Notes: generated by a model not told the origin, from the letters alone. DNA of 64,000 nucleotides from Methylobacterium planeticum (GCF_008806345.1 NZ_VZZJ01000019.1:1-64000), one strand, 5' to 3'. Shown: positions 54,244-63,224, counted from the first letter of the stretch. A program made the numbers and translations.

Positions 54244-55004
54244 GCACCTCCTCCCACGGCCGCGTCCTCGTCACCGGGGGCGCCTCGGGCCTCGGCGCCG
54301 CCATCGTGCGGGCGCTCTGCGGGGCCGGCCACGACGTCGCCTTCACCTACCGGTCCTCGGCCGGCAAGGCGGAGGCGCTGATCGCCGAGCTCGCCGCCGC
54401 CCATCCGGACCGGCAGGTGACGAGCCATGCCCTCGACCTCGCCGATCGCGCCGCCCTCACGACCTTCTGCGAGGAACTCGAGAGCGAGACCTGGCACGGC
54501 CTCGTGCACAATGCCGGGCAATCCTACGACGCGCTCGCCGCGATGCTGTCTCAGGACCGGGCCGAGGCGGCGATGCAGGTCAATTTCTGGTCGCTGACCC
54601 AGATCGCCAAGGCGATGGTGCGCGGCATGATCCGGGCGCGCAGCGGACGTATCGTGGCGATCGGCTCGGTGGCGGCCCTCCAGGCCAACCCGGGCAACGC
54701 CGCCTACGCGGCGAGCAAGGGCGCGCTGATCGCCTATTGCCGGACGCTCGCGGTCGAGACGGCCAAGCGCGGCGTCACCGTCAACGTGATCGCGCCGGGC
54801 TTCATCGACACCGAGATGATGGCGCCCTACGCCGCTCACCGGGAGGGCATGGAGCGCCAGATCCCGGCCGGCCGCTTCGCCGAGCCGGACGAGGTGGCGG
54901 CGCTCGCCGCCTTCCTGATGGGGAGGACGGCCGCCTACGTCACCGGCGCGGTCCTTCCCGTCGATGGCGGCCTCACCGCCATGATGGGCGTGCACCGCTC
55001 CTGA
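54240..55004 (+). CDS. FabG-type 3-oxoacyl-ACP reductase (SDR)
   Basis: The product is 254 aa from ATG 54240. SDR motifs are complete: TGGASGLGAAIV for NADP(H) binding, HNAGQS, the catalytic Ser in IGSVAAL and Y-x3-K in NAAYAASKGAL. The C-terminal IPAGRFAEPDEVAALAAFLM segment is FabG-like. Its overlap with the ketosynthase gene and place in the cluster suggest that it reduces 3-oxoacyl-AcpXL. Confidence 0.9.
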   Translation: MSTSSHGRVLVTGGASGLGAAIVRALCGAGHDVAFTYRSSAGKAEALIAELAAAHPDRQVTSHALDLADRAALTTFCEELESETWHGLVHNAGQSYDALAAMLSQDRAEAAMQVNFWSLTQIAKAMVRGMIRARSGRIVAIGSVAALQANPGNAAYAASKGALIAYCRTLAVETAKRGVTVNVIAPGFIDTEMMAPYAAHREGMERQIPAGRFAEPDEVAALAAFLMGRTAAYVTGAVLPVDGGLTAMMGVHRS

Positions 55005-55012
55005 GGCCGACG

Positions 55013-55300
55013 ATGCGACCTTGCCTCCCGCACGTCTCGATCGTGCTGCTTCTCGCCCTCGCCGGGCCGGCCCGCGCCGAACCCGAGCCCTTCCGGGTCG
55101 ACGGGCTGCCGCGCGGCGAAGCCCTCAGCATCCGCGAGGAACCGGATGCCGGCGCGGCCGTGATCGGCGAGATCCCGGCCGGGCGCCGGCTGCTCGGCTT
55201 CGGATGCACCAACGACACCCCGAGCCGCACCACCTGGTGCCGGGTCAAGTTCGGCCGCTCCCTGGGCTGGGCCCGGCGTCGCTACCTCGCGCCGGAGTGA
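55013..55300 (+). CDS. Small secreted SH3-like protein
   Basis: The product is 95 aa from ATG 55013, with GAGG upstream. A signal peptide (MRPCLPHVSIVLLLALAGPA, cleavage near ARA-EP) precedes a bacterial SH3-like domain with LSIREEPDAGAAVIGEIPAG and TWCRVKFGRSLGWARRRYL. Two cysteines (in FGCTND and TWCRVK) could form a disulfide. It lies 8 bp after the reductase gene inside the lipid A cluster; a role at the cell wall is possible but unproved. Confidence 0.8.
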   Translation: MRPCLPHVSIVLLLALAGPARAEPEPFRVDGLPRGEALSIREEPDAGAAVIGEIPAGRRLLGFGCTNDTPSRTTWCRVKFGRSLGWARRRYLAPE

Positions 55301-55349
55301 TCCGCGGGTTGATGCGCGGGGGCGCCCTGTTATGACGGCCGGCACATTC

Positions 55350-55370
55350 GCCCGCCCGCGAGGGGCGGGC
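55350..55370 (+). other. GC hairpin before the adh-like gene
   Basis: GCCCGCCC (55350-55357) pairs with GGGCGGGC (55363-55370) around GCGAG, 30 bp before the adh-like start. No T-run follows. It may tune readthrough within the cluster. Confidence 0.35.
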
Positions 55371-55399
55371 ACGCGTCCTTGCCGCCACAGGAACAGCTC

Positions 55400-56422
55400 A
55401 TGCAAGCCCTCCAGCTCTTCGGCGACCGCGACCTGCGCCTGAGCGAGGTCGAGGCGCCGCCCCCGCCCGGGCCCGGCGAGGTGCGGGTGCGGGTGCGGGC
55501 GGTCGGGCTCAACTTCATCGACGTCTGGGGCTTCCGCGGCATGGCCTTCGCCAAGCGCAAGCTGCCGCTCACCGTCGGAGCGGAGGCGGCGGGCGAGATC
55601 GCGCAGGTGGGTGAGGGCGTCGAGGGCTTCGCCGCCGGCGACCCGGTCGTGATGTACGGGGCCCAGACCTGCGGCCATTGCCGGGCCTGCCGCGAGGGGC
55701 GCGACAACCTCTGCGAGGAGGTCGCCGGCGTGATGGGCTTCCACATCGACGGCTTCGCGCGCGAGTTCGTGACCTTGCCGGCGCGCCTCGTGGTGCCCGT
55801 CCCGAACGGCGTCAGCTTCACGGACGCCGCCTGCGCGCCGATCGCCTTCGGCACGGTCCAGCACATGCTGTTCGACAACGCGCGCCTGGAGCCCGGCGAG
55901 AGCATCCTGGTCCATGCCGGCGGCTCCGGGATCGGCACCGCCGCGATCAAGATGGCGAAGGCCATCGGCTGCACGGTCTTCACCACGGTCGGGGACGACG
56001 AGAAGGGTGCCAAGGCCGCCGCCCTCGGGGCCGACCACGTCATCAACTACCGCGACGAGCGCTTCGAGGGCGAGGTGCGACGCCTCACCAGGCGCAAGGG
56101 TGTCGACGTCGTGTTCGAGCATGTCGGGCCCGACACCTGGAACGGATCGCTCCTCTGTCTCAAGCGCGGCGGGCGCCTCGTGACCTGCGGCTCGACCTCC
56201 GGCGTCTCGACCACGATGAACCTGATGCAGCTATTCCAGCAACAGTACCGCATCACCGGATCGTTCGGCTGCTCGATTCGCAACATCCGTGATTCGCTGG
56301 GCAAGATGGCGGGCGGATTGGTGCCGGTCGTCGACACGGTTTATCCATTGGCCGACTTCGCGAAAGGCCTCGAGCGGCTCGAATCCCGCAAGGTTTTCGG
56401 CAAGATCCTCGTAGCGCTCTGA
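55400..56422 (+). CDS. Zinc-binding alcohol dehydrogenase/quinone reductase-like protein of the AcpXL cluster
   Basis: The product is 340 aa from ATG 55400; TTG 55379 is an alternative. The MDR fold has a structural-zinc loop TCGHCRACREGRDNLC and a nucleotide-binding HAGGSGIGTAAIKMAKAIGC. The catalytic-zinc Cys near residue 40 is absent (GLNFIDVWGFRG), as in quinone or enoyl reductases. Rhizobial acpXL clusters carry such a gene before lpxXL. It may be the enoyl-type reductase of the elongation cycle (inference). Confidence 0.87.
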   Translation: MQALQLFGDRDLRLSEVEAPPPPGPGEVRVRVRAVGLNFIDVWGFRGMAFAKRKLPLTVGAEAAGEIAQVGEGVEGFAAGDPVVMYGAQTCGHCRACREGRDNLCEEVAGVMGFHIDGFAREFVTLPARLVVPVPNGVSFTDAACAPIAFGTVQHMLFDNARLEPGESILVHAGGSGIGTAAIKMAKAIGCTVFTTVGDDEKGAKAAALGADHVINYRDERFEGEVRRLTRRKGVDVVFEHVGPDTWNGSLLCLKRGGRLVTCGSTSGVSTTMNLMQLFQQQYRITGSFGCSIRNIRDSLGKMAGGLVPVVDTVYPLADFAKGLERLESRKVFGKILVAL

Positions 56423-56504
56423 GGCCATCTCCCCACTGGAGCTGAAATGTTCTAAGCGGGTACACATCCCGCGTTGCCGAGACGCCGCCTGCCAGAGAAT
56501 CCCG

Positions 56505-57503
56505 TTGCTGCGCCTCGCCCTGATCCTCAGACGAAACCTGCCCCGGATGCTGGGCTTCGCCATGATCCCGTTGATCCGCGGGCTCTTCCTCCTGGCCCGT
56601 GCGCTCGGGCCTGAGCGCGCGAGCGATCTCGGCGGCGCCCTGTTCCGGACCCTCGGGCCTCGGCTTCCGGCCCATCGGACCGCCATCGCGAACCTGCGGG
56701 CCGCCTTCCCCGAACGGGATCGGGCGGAGATCCAGGCGCTGGCCCGCGAGGCCTGGGACAATCTCGGCCGTACGGGGGCGGAATACGCCCACCTCGCCAC
56801 CCTCTTCGATTACGATCCCGCCATCGCCACGACCCAGCGCATGGAGGTGGAGGGGATCGACCACTTCTTCGCCCTGCGCGACGACGGCCGGCCGGGCCTC
56901 GTCTTCTCGGCCCACCTCGCCAATTGGGAATTGCCCGCGATCTGCGCCGCGAAATTCGGGCTGGAGACCACCGCGGTGTTCCGGCCCCCGAACAACCCGG
57001 CCGCCGCCCGCCTCGTTCAGGAGGTGCGTCGCGAGACCATGGGGGGCCTCGCCGCCGCCGGACCCGGCGCGGCCTTCGCCATGCAGGGCGTGGTGGAGCG
57101 GGGCGGCCATCTCGGCCAGCTCATCGACCAGCACTTCACCCGCGGCGTCGTGGTGGAGTTCTTCGGCCAGCCCTGCCTCGGCAATCCGCTGCTTGCCAAG
57201 CTCGCCCGCCACTACGATTGCCCCGTCCACGGCGCCCGGGTCATCCGGCGGCCCGGCGCGCGCTTCCGCCTGGAGCTGACCCCGCCGCTCGATCTGCCGC
57301 GGGATGCCACCGGCGCCATCGACGTGCAGGGCGCCATGCAGGCGATGACCCGGGAGGTCGAGGCCTGGGTGCGGGAGAATCCGGGACAGTGGCTCTGGAT
57401 GCACCGGCGCTGGCGCCCCGCGATGCTGCCGAAGCCCAAGGTCGATGGTGACGCAGCTCATGCCAACGTGAAGTCCGTTGCGCCCGACCGTGCGTTCACA
57501 TGA
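56505..57503 (+). CDS. lpxXL: Lipid A very-long-chain acyltransferase LpxXL
   Basis: The product is 332 aa from TTG 56505; ATG 56547 is an alternative. It belongs to the LpxL/HtrB family, with an N-terminal membrane-associated helix and the H-x4-E catalytic motif HLANWE (His137, Glu142). Other motifs are FRPPNNP and WLWMHRRWRP. It would move the very-long-chain acyl group from AcpXL to lipid A at the inner membrane. It ends the acpXL cluster. Confidence 0.9.
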   Translation: MLRLALILRRNLPRMLGFAMIPLIRGLFLLARALGPERASDLGGALFRTLGPRLPAHRTAIANLRAAFPERDRAEIQALAREAWDNLGRTGAEYAHLATLFDYDPAIATTQRMEVEGIDHFFALRDDGRPGLVFSAHLANWELPAICAAKFGLETTAVFRPPNNPAAARLVQEVRRETMGGLAAAGPGAAFAMQGVVERGGHLGQLIDQHFTRGVVVEFFGQPCLGNPLLAKLARHYDCPVHGARVIRRPGARFRLELTPPLDLPRDATGAIDVQGAMQAMTREVEAWVRENPGQWLWMHRRWRPAMLPKPKVDGDAAHANVKSVAPDRAFT

Positions 57504-57504
57504 G

Positions 57505-58269
57505 ATGAGACCCGATGCGCCTCGGCCGCGCCCCCGTCTCGCGGCGCTCCTGATCGGCGTGGGGTCGGCGCTCCTTCCGCCCGCGGGGCCAGCGCTCGCG
57601 GCCGAGCCGTTGCGGGCCGTGGTGGAACTCTTCACGAGCCAGGGCTGCGCCGTCTGCCCCCCGGCCGACCAGATGCTCGGTGAACTGGCGCGACGCCCGG
57701 GCATCCTGGCCCTGACCTTGCCGGTGACCTACTGGGACTATCTCGGCTGGAAGGACACCCTGGCCCTGCCGCCATTCAGCGAGCGGCAGCGGGCCTATGC
57801 CAGCGCCCATGGCGAGCGCCAGCTCTACACGCCGCAGGCCGTCATCAACGGCGGCGCCATCGTGGTCGCCTCCGACCGGCCGAACGTCGAGCGGATCCTG
57901 CGCGAGACCCGGGCACTCAACACCTTGCGGGTGCCCGTGGCGAGCGAGGAGCACGGCGAGCGCATCATCGTGGAGATCGGGGCCGATGCCGACCCGGGCG
58001 CCAAGGGCGACGTCTGGCTGATTCCGGTCCTGCGCCATCGGCCGGTCTCGGTCGAGCGCGGCGAGAACAAGGGCCGGGTCGTCGTCTACGTCAACGTCGC
58101 GCGCGGTCTCCAGCGACTCGGCCCCTGGACCGGCCAGCCCGCGCAGTTCGAGGTGCCCCGCAGCACCACGCGGGTCGGCGAGGCCGATACCTACGTCATC
58201 GTGGTCCAGGGCGCCTCCGGCGGCCGCCCCGGCCGGATCTGGGGCGCCGCCAAGGGACCGGGCCTCTGA
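57505..58269 (+). CDS. DUF1223 thioredoxin-like secreted protein
   Basis: The product is 254 aa from ATG 57505, immediately after the lpxXL stop. A signal peptide (ending near ALA-AEP) precedes the DUF1223 signature VVELFTSQGCAVCPPADQML, which has a CxxC pair (CAVC) in a thioredoxin-like context, and VTYWDYLGWKDTLALPPFSE. It is likely periplasmic and possibly redox-active; substrate unknown. It may be cotranscribed with lpxXL. Confidence 0.9.
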   Translation: MRPDAPRPRPRLAALLIGVGSALLPPAGPALAAEPLRAVVELFTSQGCAVCPPADQMLGELARRPGILALTLPVTYWDYLGWKDTLALPPFSERQRAYASAHGERQLYTPQAVINGGAIVVASDRPNVERILRETRALNTLRVPVASEEHGERIIVEIGADADPGAKGDVWLIPVLRHRPVSVERGENKGRVVVYVNVARGLQRLGPWTGQPAQFEVPRSTTRVGEADTYVIVVQGASGGRPGRIWGAAKGPGL

Positions 58270-58281
58270 ACCGCGCGCGGA

Positions 58282-58300
58282 CCGCCTCCGTCAGAGGCGG
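58282..58300. terminator. Hairpin between convergent genes
   Basis: CCGCCTC (58282-58288) pairs with GAGGCGG (58294-58300) around CGTCA in the 42-bp gap between the convergent DUF1223 and M29 genes. It may act in both directions; neither side has a strong T-run. Confidence 0.45.
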
Positions 58301-58311
58301 CGTGCGGAGCC

Positions 58312-59586
58312 TCAGACCCACTCGCCCCCACGCATCACCGGCACGGCGCGGCCATCCGGCGTGAGGCCGTCGACGTCGATCTGGTCCGAACCGATCATCC
58401 AATCGATGTGGATCAGGCTGCGGTTGGCGCCGCGCTCGGCGAGGTCGGCCTCGCTGAAATCCGCGCCGCCGTTGCGGAAGCACTTGCTGTAGGCTTGGCC
58501 GAGGGCGATGTGGCTCGCGGCGTTCTCGTCGTAGAGGGTGTTGTAGAACAGGAGCCCCGAGGCCGAGATTGCCGAGGAGGCCGGCACCAGGGCGACCTCG
58601 CCGAGGCGGCGGGCACCCGCATCGGTGTCGAGGACGCGGGCCAGCACGTCGGCGCCCGCGCGCGCCGCGGATTCGACGATCCGCCCGCCCTCGAAGCGCA
58701 CCCGGATGCCGTCGATCAGGGTGCCCTGGTAGGAGAGGGGCTTCGTGCTGGTCACGTGCCCGTCGACCCGCGCCTTATGGGGCGTGGTGAACACCTCCTC
58801 GGTCGGGATGTTCGCGTTGCAGAGGATGCCGGACCGGGAGGTCGAGGCCCCGCCGCACCATTCATGGTCGTCGGCGAGCCCCACGGTCAGGTCTGTGCCG
58901 GGGCCGCGGAAGCGGAGCGCCGCGAACCGATGCTCGTTGAGCCAGACGGTGCGGGTGGCGAGATCCGCGTTGTGGCGCTCCCACGCCGCGACCGGATCGG
59001 GCCCATCGACCCGGGAGGCGGCGAAGATCGCGTCCCAGAGCCTCGTCACCGCCTCGTTTTCGGGCAGGTCCGGGAAGACCGTGCGGGCCCAGGGGGGCGT
59101 TGCCGCCGAGACGATGGTCCAGTTGGTCGCGAAGTTGGCGATGAGTTCGAGGGCCGGCACGTAAGCCTTGGAGCGGGCCCGATTGGCCCGCGCAACCTTG
59201 TCCGAATCCTGGCCTGCCAGGAGCGAGGGATCGTCGCCGCTGATCGCGAGCCGGGCCGCACCGCTGCGGAAGGCATCGGCCATGCCGCCGTAGAGCCAGC
59301 CGGCCGCCGTGTCGAAGGCGGCCTCCGGTGCGTGAGCGAAGCGGGCGAGCGTCGCGGCATCGTCCGCGTACAGGGTCGTCACCAGGGACGCGCCGGCCTT
59401 GTAGGCCTGCTCCGTGATCGCCCGGGCGAGCGGCACCGCGTCGAGGGGCGCCGTCATCACGAGTTCCTGCCCGGGGCGAAGGTTCAATCCGACCCGCACC
59501 GCGACTTCGGCCAGACGGTCGAGGCGCTCCGTGAAGGGCGCCCCCGACGGGGTGCCGGCGGCCTTCGGGTTCTGGGGAGCCGTCAT
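58312..59586 (-). CDS. M29 family aminopeptidase
   Basis: The product is 424 aa with the M29 (thermophilic aminopeptidase) signatures: NIPTEEVFTTPHKARVDGHV, ENAASHIALGQAYSKCF and SLIHIDWMIGSDQIDVDG, which supply the metal-binding Glu, His and Asp residues. It is a cobalt- or zinc-dependent cytoplasmic exopeptidase that removes N-terminal residues. It lies 78 bp after the DUF2218 gene on the same strand. Confidence 0.93.
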   Translation of the reverse strand: MTAPQNPKAAGTPSGAPFTERLDRLAEVAVRVGLNLRPGQELVMTAPLDAVPLARAITEQAYKAGASLVTTLYADDAATLARFAHAPEAAFDTAAGWLYGGMADAFRSGAARLAISGDDPSLLAGQDSDKVARANRARSKAYVPALELIANFATNWTIVSAATPPWARTVFPDLPENEAVTRLWDAIFAASRVDGPDPVAAWERHNADLATRTVWLNEHRFAALRFRGPGTDLTVGLADDHEWCGGASTSRSGILCNANIPTEEVFTTPHKARVDGHVTSTKPLSYQGTLIDGIRVRFEGGRIVESAARAGADVLARVLDTDAGARRLGEVALVPASSAISASGLLFYNTLYDENAASHIALGQAYSKCFRNGGADFSEADLAERGANRSLIHIDWMIGSDQIDVDGLTPDGRAVPVMRGGEWV

Positions 59587-59664
59587 GGGTGGCAGGTCCT
59601 CGCGCTGTCCGTGCCGATCTCAAGCCTCAAGATCAGGGGCAAGATCGGTGCGAGTTCGGCCGAT

Positions 59665-59958
59665 TCAAGCGGCACGCGACCAAGTGATCTCGCCGAGGTT
59701 CTCCCGGAAGGCGAAGCGCATCAGATGATCGGAGACCACATTCTCGAGGCGGGTCAGGCCAGCCGGGTCCGCCGTGACGACGCGCATCAGCAGCGCATCG
59801 GGTTCGGCCTCGAAAGTGCAGACCCGGTCCTCGCCGAACGGCACCGTGCCGTGCTCCGCCGTGCTCTCGACCGGGAATTTATGGCTCCAGTGGCGGCAGA
59901 GCTGCTGCAGGTAGCGGCTGGCCTCGGCGGTCTGTACGCGGGCCTGTGAGGTGGGCAT
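59665..59958 (-). CDS. DUF2218 family protein
   Basis: The product is 97 aa. The signature ASRYLQQLCRHWSHKFPVES near residues 13-32 and the C-terminal LENVVSDHLMRFAFRE match the DUF2218 family, small cytoplasmic proteins often found with iron or siderophore genes but of unknown role. AAGGAG lies 8 nt before the ATG. No iron-related genes lie nearby. Confidence 0.85.
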   Translation of the reverse strand: MPTSQARVQTAEASRYLQQLCRHWSHKFPVESTAEHGTVPFGEDRVCTFEAEPDALLMRVVTADPAGLTRLENVVSDHLMRFAFRENLGEITWSRAA

Positions 59959-60422
59959 GGATTCGTCTCCTTGTCTCGATCACGCGTGCGATTCGTCGGA
60001 GCTGCGGCTCATGCGGACGGCGTGCCATCCACCCCGTTGGGGCAGGGCGCGACCGCAGATCCCGAGAATTTCGCGAAAGCCGTTAAGGTCTCGATAACGC
60101 ACCGACCTGCGCCCCTCACCCGAAATTCCGATCGCTCCGTCGCGCCGGAGGCTGGGTTCGCCCCGGCTACCCGTGCGCGATAAGGTTCCCATCCTGACCG
60201 GTATTTGTGCGCCGCACAATAGCTGCCCCGGCAAAGGATCACGGCATCCCAAGGGGTCGTTCGCCCGACGGACCGGCAAGATCACCTCTGCCTCCGGCAC
60301 GATCCTCGAAATCGTGATCGCCTCGAAATCGTGATCGCGCCGACACCGCTCGGATTAACGCTCCCGGGGCCGATTGCGTTGCATCGCACCAGCCTCCGAG
60401 GCTCGTGAGCGGCCGTGGGTCG
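59959..60422. other. 464-bp intergenic region with a 17-bp tandem duplication
   Basis: No gene is supported. It contains CCTCGAAATCGTGATCG twice in tandem (60304-60320, 60321-60337); the first copy overlaps an inverted repeat CACGAT (60298-60303) and ATCGTG (60311-60316). The upstream region of the DUF2218 gene occupies the left part. Base composition is less GC-rich than in flanking genes. Confidence 0.5.
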
Positions 60423-61862
60423 TCAGGACGTTCGAGACTCGTCGCTCACCACCTTGCCGGGGTTCAGGAGGTTGGCCGGATCGAGGGCGGCTTTCAGGCG
60501 GCGCATCAGGTCGAGGCCGACAGGGTCCCCATAATGCTGCAGCGCGTCGCGCTTGATCAGGCCGATGCCGTGTTCCGCCGCGATCGAGCCGTTCAGACGC
60601 GCGACGCTGTCGTGGACGATGCGGTTGAAGCGGCCCCATTCCGCCAGGAAGGCTGCCCGGTCCATGCCCAGAGGCTGGCTCAGGTTGAAATGGATGTTGC
60701 CGTCGCCGAAATGCCCGAAGGCGCAGGGGCGCAGACCTGGCATCGCGGCGCGGCAGGCGGCTTCCGCCTCCTCCAGGAAGTCCGGCAGGCGAGCGAGGGG
60801 CACCGAGACGTCGTGCTTGATCGAGGCGCCCTCGTGCCGCTGCGCCTCCGGCAGTCCCTCGCGGAGCGCCCAGAGGGCGGCGTTTTGCGCCTCGCTCGCC
60901 CCGATCGTCGCGTCCTCGACGATCCCCGCCGCGAGGGCGTCGGCGAGGGCCGCCTCGAGGGCCGCCCCCATCCCGTCCCCGGGCCGGGGGCTCGAGAACT
61001 CGACGAGGGCGTAGGTGTCGTGGGCTGCGGCGAGGGGGCGGACGGCGCCCGGCATATGCGCCAGGACGATGTCGAGGCCGAAGCGCGGCATCACCTCGAA
61101 GGCGGTGAGGCCCGGGCCGACCACGCGCCGCATCGTTTCGAACAGGGCGAGGGCGGCGCGCGGCGAGGCGAGCCCGACGAAGCCGACCGCCCGCGAGAGC
61201 GGCTTCGGGAACAGCTTCAGGGTCGCGGCCGTGATGATCCCGAGGGTGCCCTCGGACCCGACGAAGAGATGCTTGAGGTCGTAGCCGGCATTGTTCTTCC
61301 GCAGCCCCTTCAGCCCGTTCCAGATCCGGCCATCGGCGAGCACCACCTCGAGGCCGAGCACGAGGTCGCGGGCATTGCCATAGGCGAGGACGGCGGTGCC
61401 GCCCGCGTTGGTGGCGAGGTTGCCGCCGATGCTGCAGGAGCCCTCCGAGGCAAGGGAGAGCGGGAACAGGAGGCTTGCCGCCGCCGCCGCCGCCTGCACC
61501 TCGGCGAGGATCGCACCGGCCTCGATCGTGAGCGTCGCGCCGACAGGGTCAAGGTCGCGGATGCGGGACAGGCGCGCGAGGGAGAGCACGATGCCGCCGC
61601 GCGGCACCCCGCCGCCGACGAGGCCGGTATTGCCACCCTGCGCCACGATCGGCACCCCCGCCGCGGCGCAGGTCCCGACCGTGAAGGCGACCTCGGCGGT
61701 GTCGGCCGGCCGCACCAGGGCGCAGGCCGTGCCGCGATAGAGGCCGCGGGTCTCGACCAAGTGGGGCGCGAGGGCCTCCGCCTCGGTGAGCACCTGCGCC
61801 GGACCCAGGCGCCCGCGCAGGGCCGCCAGCACGGCGTCGGAGATCGGGGCGGGCTCGGTCAT
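60423..61862 (-). CDS. FAD-linked oxidase of the GlcD/D-2-hydroxyacid dehydrogenase family
   Basis: The product is 479 aa. The PCMH-type FAD-binding domain has PIVAQGGNTGLVGGGVPRGG and SIGGNLATNAGGTAVLAYGN. The C-terminal catalytic domain has FGHFGDGNIHFN and the ending SIAAEHGIGLIKRDAL. The family oxidises D-lactate, glycolate or D-2-hydroxyglutarate; the motif set favours a D-2-hydroxyglutarate or D-lactate dehydrogenase, but the substrate is not certain. It is divergent from the FAH gene. Confidence 0.9.
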   Translation of the reverse strand: MTEPAPISDAVLAALRGRLGPAQVLTEAEALAPHLVETRGLYRGTACALVRPADTAEVAFTVGTCAAAGVPIVAQGGNTGLVGGGVPRGGIVLSLARLSRIRDLDPVGATLTIEAGAILAEVQAAAAAASLLFPLSLASEGSCSIGGNLATNAGGTAVLAYGNARDLVLGLEVVLADGRIWNGLKGLRKNNAGYDLKHLFVGSEGTLGIITAATLKLFPKPLSRAVGFVGLASPRAALALFETMRRVVGPGLTAFEVMPRFGLDIVLAHMPGAVRPLAAAHDTYALVEFSSPRPGDGMGAALEAALADALAAGIVEDATIGASEAQNAALWALREGLPEAQRHEGASIKHDVSVPLARLPDFLEEAEAACRAAMPGLRPCAFGHFGDGNIHFNLSQPLGMDRAAFLAEWGRFNRIVHDSVARLNGSIAAEHGIGLIKRDALQHYGDPVGLDLMRRLKAALDPANLLNPGKVVSDESRTS

Positions 61863-62006
61863 GATCGTCCGGGGATATCAGCGCCGCGCAAGGGGTGGGA
61901 TGGCGCCGACCGTCGCATCCGCTAGATACCAGACAGACCGGACCTTTGCAGGGCGGCGCGCCCGGCCGGCGCGGCGCCCCACCGGTCGAGGCCACGAGGC
62001 AACGCC

Positions 62007-62705
62007 ATGCTCTCCGTCATCCCGAACCCGCCGCGCGTCGCGCTGCCGATCGTCGGCAGCGCGGACCTGTTCCCCGTCCGCCGCCTGTACTGCGTGGGGC
62101 GCAACTACGCCGCCCATGCCCGAGAGATGGGCGCCGATCCCGAGCGCGAGCCGCCCTTCTTCTTCATGAAGCCCGCCGACGCCCTGCAGATCGCGGGCGG
62201 GGCGGACCCGGTGCCCCATCCCTATCCGCCGCGCACGCGGAACTACCATTTCGAGGTCGAGCTGGTGGCGGCCCTGGGCACGGGCGGACGCGACATTCCC
62301 GTCGCGTCCGCCCTCGACCACGTCTACGGCTACGCGGTCGGCCTCGACATGACCCGGCGCGACCTGCAGGACGAGGCCAAGCGCATGGCGCGCCCCTGGG
62401 ACCTCGGCAAGGCGGCCGATGCCTCGGCGCCGATCGGCCCGCTGCACCCTGTGAGCCGGATCGGGCACCCGGACCGCGGGCTGATCGGGCTCTCGGTCGA
62501 CGGAGCGCCGCGCCAGAAGGGCGACCTCTCCGAGATGATCTGGTCGGTGGCCGAGCAGATCGCCTACCTGTCGGCCTATTTCGAGCTGCAGCCGGGCGAC
62601 CTCTTGTTCACCGGCACCCCTTCCGGCGTCGGCCCGGTCCAGCGCGGGGAGACGATGGTGGCGAGCATCGCAGGGCTCGGCGAGATCGCGCTCGCGGTGG
62701 TCTGA
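62007..62705 (+). CDS. Fumarylacetoacetate hydrolase family protein (fumarylpyruvate hydrolase-like)
   Basis: The product is 232 aa. The FAH fold is marked by YCVGRNYAAHAREMG, the metal-binding Glu in NYHFEVELVAALG, the Asp in GYAVGLDMTRRDLQDEAK and LFTGTPSGVGPVQRGE. The LDMTRRDLQ-KRMARPWDLGK arrangement resembles fumarylpyruvate hydrolases of the gentisate pathway, but no other pathway genes lie here. GAGG precedes the ATG. Confidence 0.9.
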   Translation: MLSVIPNPPRVALPIVGSADLFPVRRLYCVGRNYAAHAREMGADPEREPPFFFMKPADALQIAGGADPVPHPYPPRTRNYHFEVELVAALGTGGRDIPVASALDHVYGYAVGLDMTRRDLQDEAKRMARPWDLGKAADASAPIGPLHPVSRIGHPDRGLIGLSVDGAPRQKGDLSEMIWSVAEQIAYLSAYFELQPGDLLFTGTPSGVGPVQRGETMVASIAGLGEIALAVV

Positions 62706-62713
62706 TCGCCCGG

Positions 62714-63178
62714 ATGCTCCTCGATCGGCCGCTGCTGCGGCGCCTTTTCCATCTCGGTGCCCTAGCTACGCGCGGCATGACGCTCGGGGTGCGCGGCGCC
62801 GCGATCGACGCGCAGGGTCGCGTCTGCCTCGTGCGGCACACCTACGTGACGGGCTGGCACCTGCCCGGCGGCGGCATCGAGCCCGGCGAGGCCGCCCCCG
62901 ACGCCATGATGCGCGAGTTCCGCGAGGAGGCGGAGATCCTGCCGACGGCGGGATTGCGCCTGCACGGCTTCTACCGGAATGCCGCCGCGGCCGGCCGCGA
63001 CCACGTCGCCCTCTACGTCGCCCCCGCCTTCACAATCCTGGGGCGCAAGGCGCCCGACCGCGAGATCGCGGAATGCGGCTTCTTCCCCTGCGACGCCCTG
63101 CCGGAGGAGACCACGCGGGCGACCCGCGCCCGTCTCGACGAGATCCGCGACGGGCTCCCGCCGGCCGCTCTCTGGTGA
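62714..63178 (+). CDS. Nudix hydrolase
   Basis: The product is 154 aa from ATG 62714. The Nudix box reads GGIEPGEAAPDAMMREFREE-AEI, close to the consensus G-x5-E-x7-R-E-U-x-E-E-x-G-U, with Ala in place of the last Gly. It hydrolyses a nucleoside diphosphate linked to another group; the substrate is unknown. An N-terminal basic hydrophobic stretch (LLDRPLLRRLFHLGALATRG) is not a clear membrane segment. It starts 8 bp after the FAH gene. Confidence 0.9.
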   Translation: MLLDRPLLRRLFHLGALATRGMTLGVRGAAIDAQGRVCLVRHTYVTGWHLPGGGIEPGEAAPDAMMREFREEAEILPTAGLRLHGFYRNAAAAGRDHVALYVAPAFTILGRKAPDREIAECGFFPCDALPEETTRATRARLDEIRDGLPPAALW

Positions 63179-63224
63179 GGCGGAGCGGGCGCGCCGCCCA
63201 GGCGGAAACCCTCAAACTCAGCGC

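Noticed and set aside
59980..60300. A 106-codon minus-strand ORF between the FAD oxidase and DUF2218 genes.
   Set aside because: No binding site, no motif and composition unlike the neighbouring proteins.
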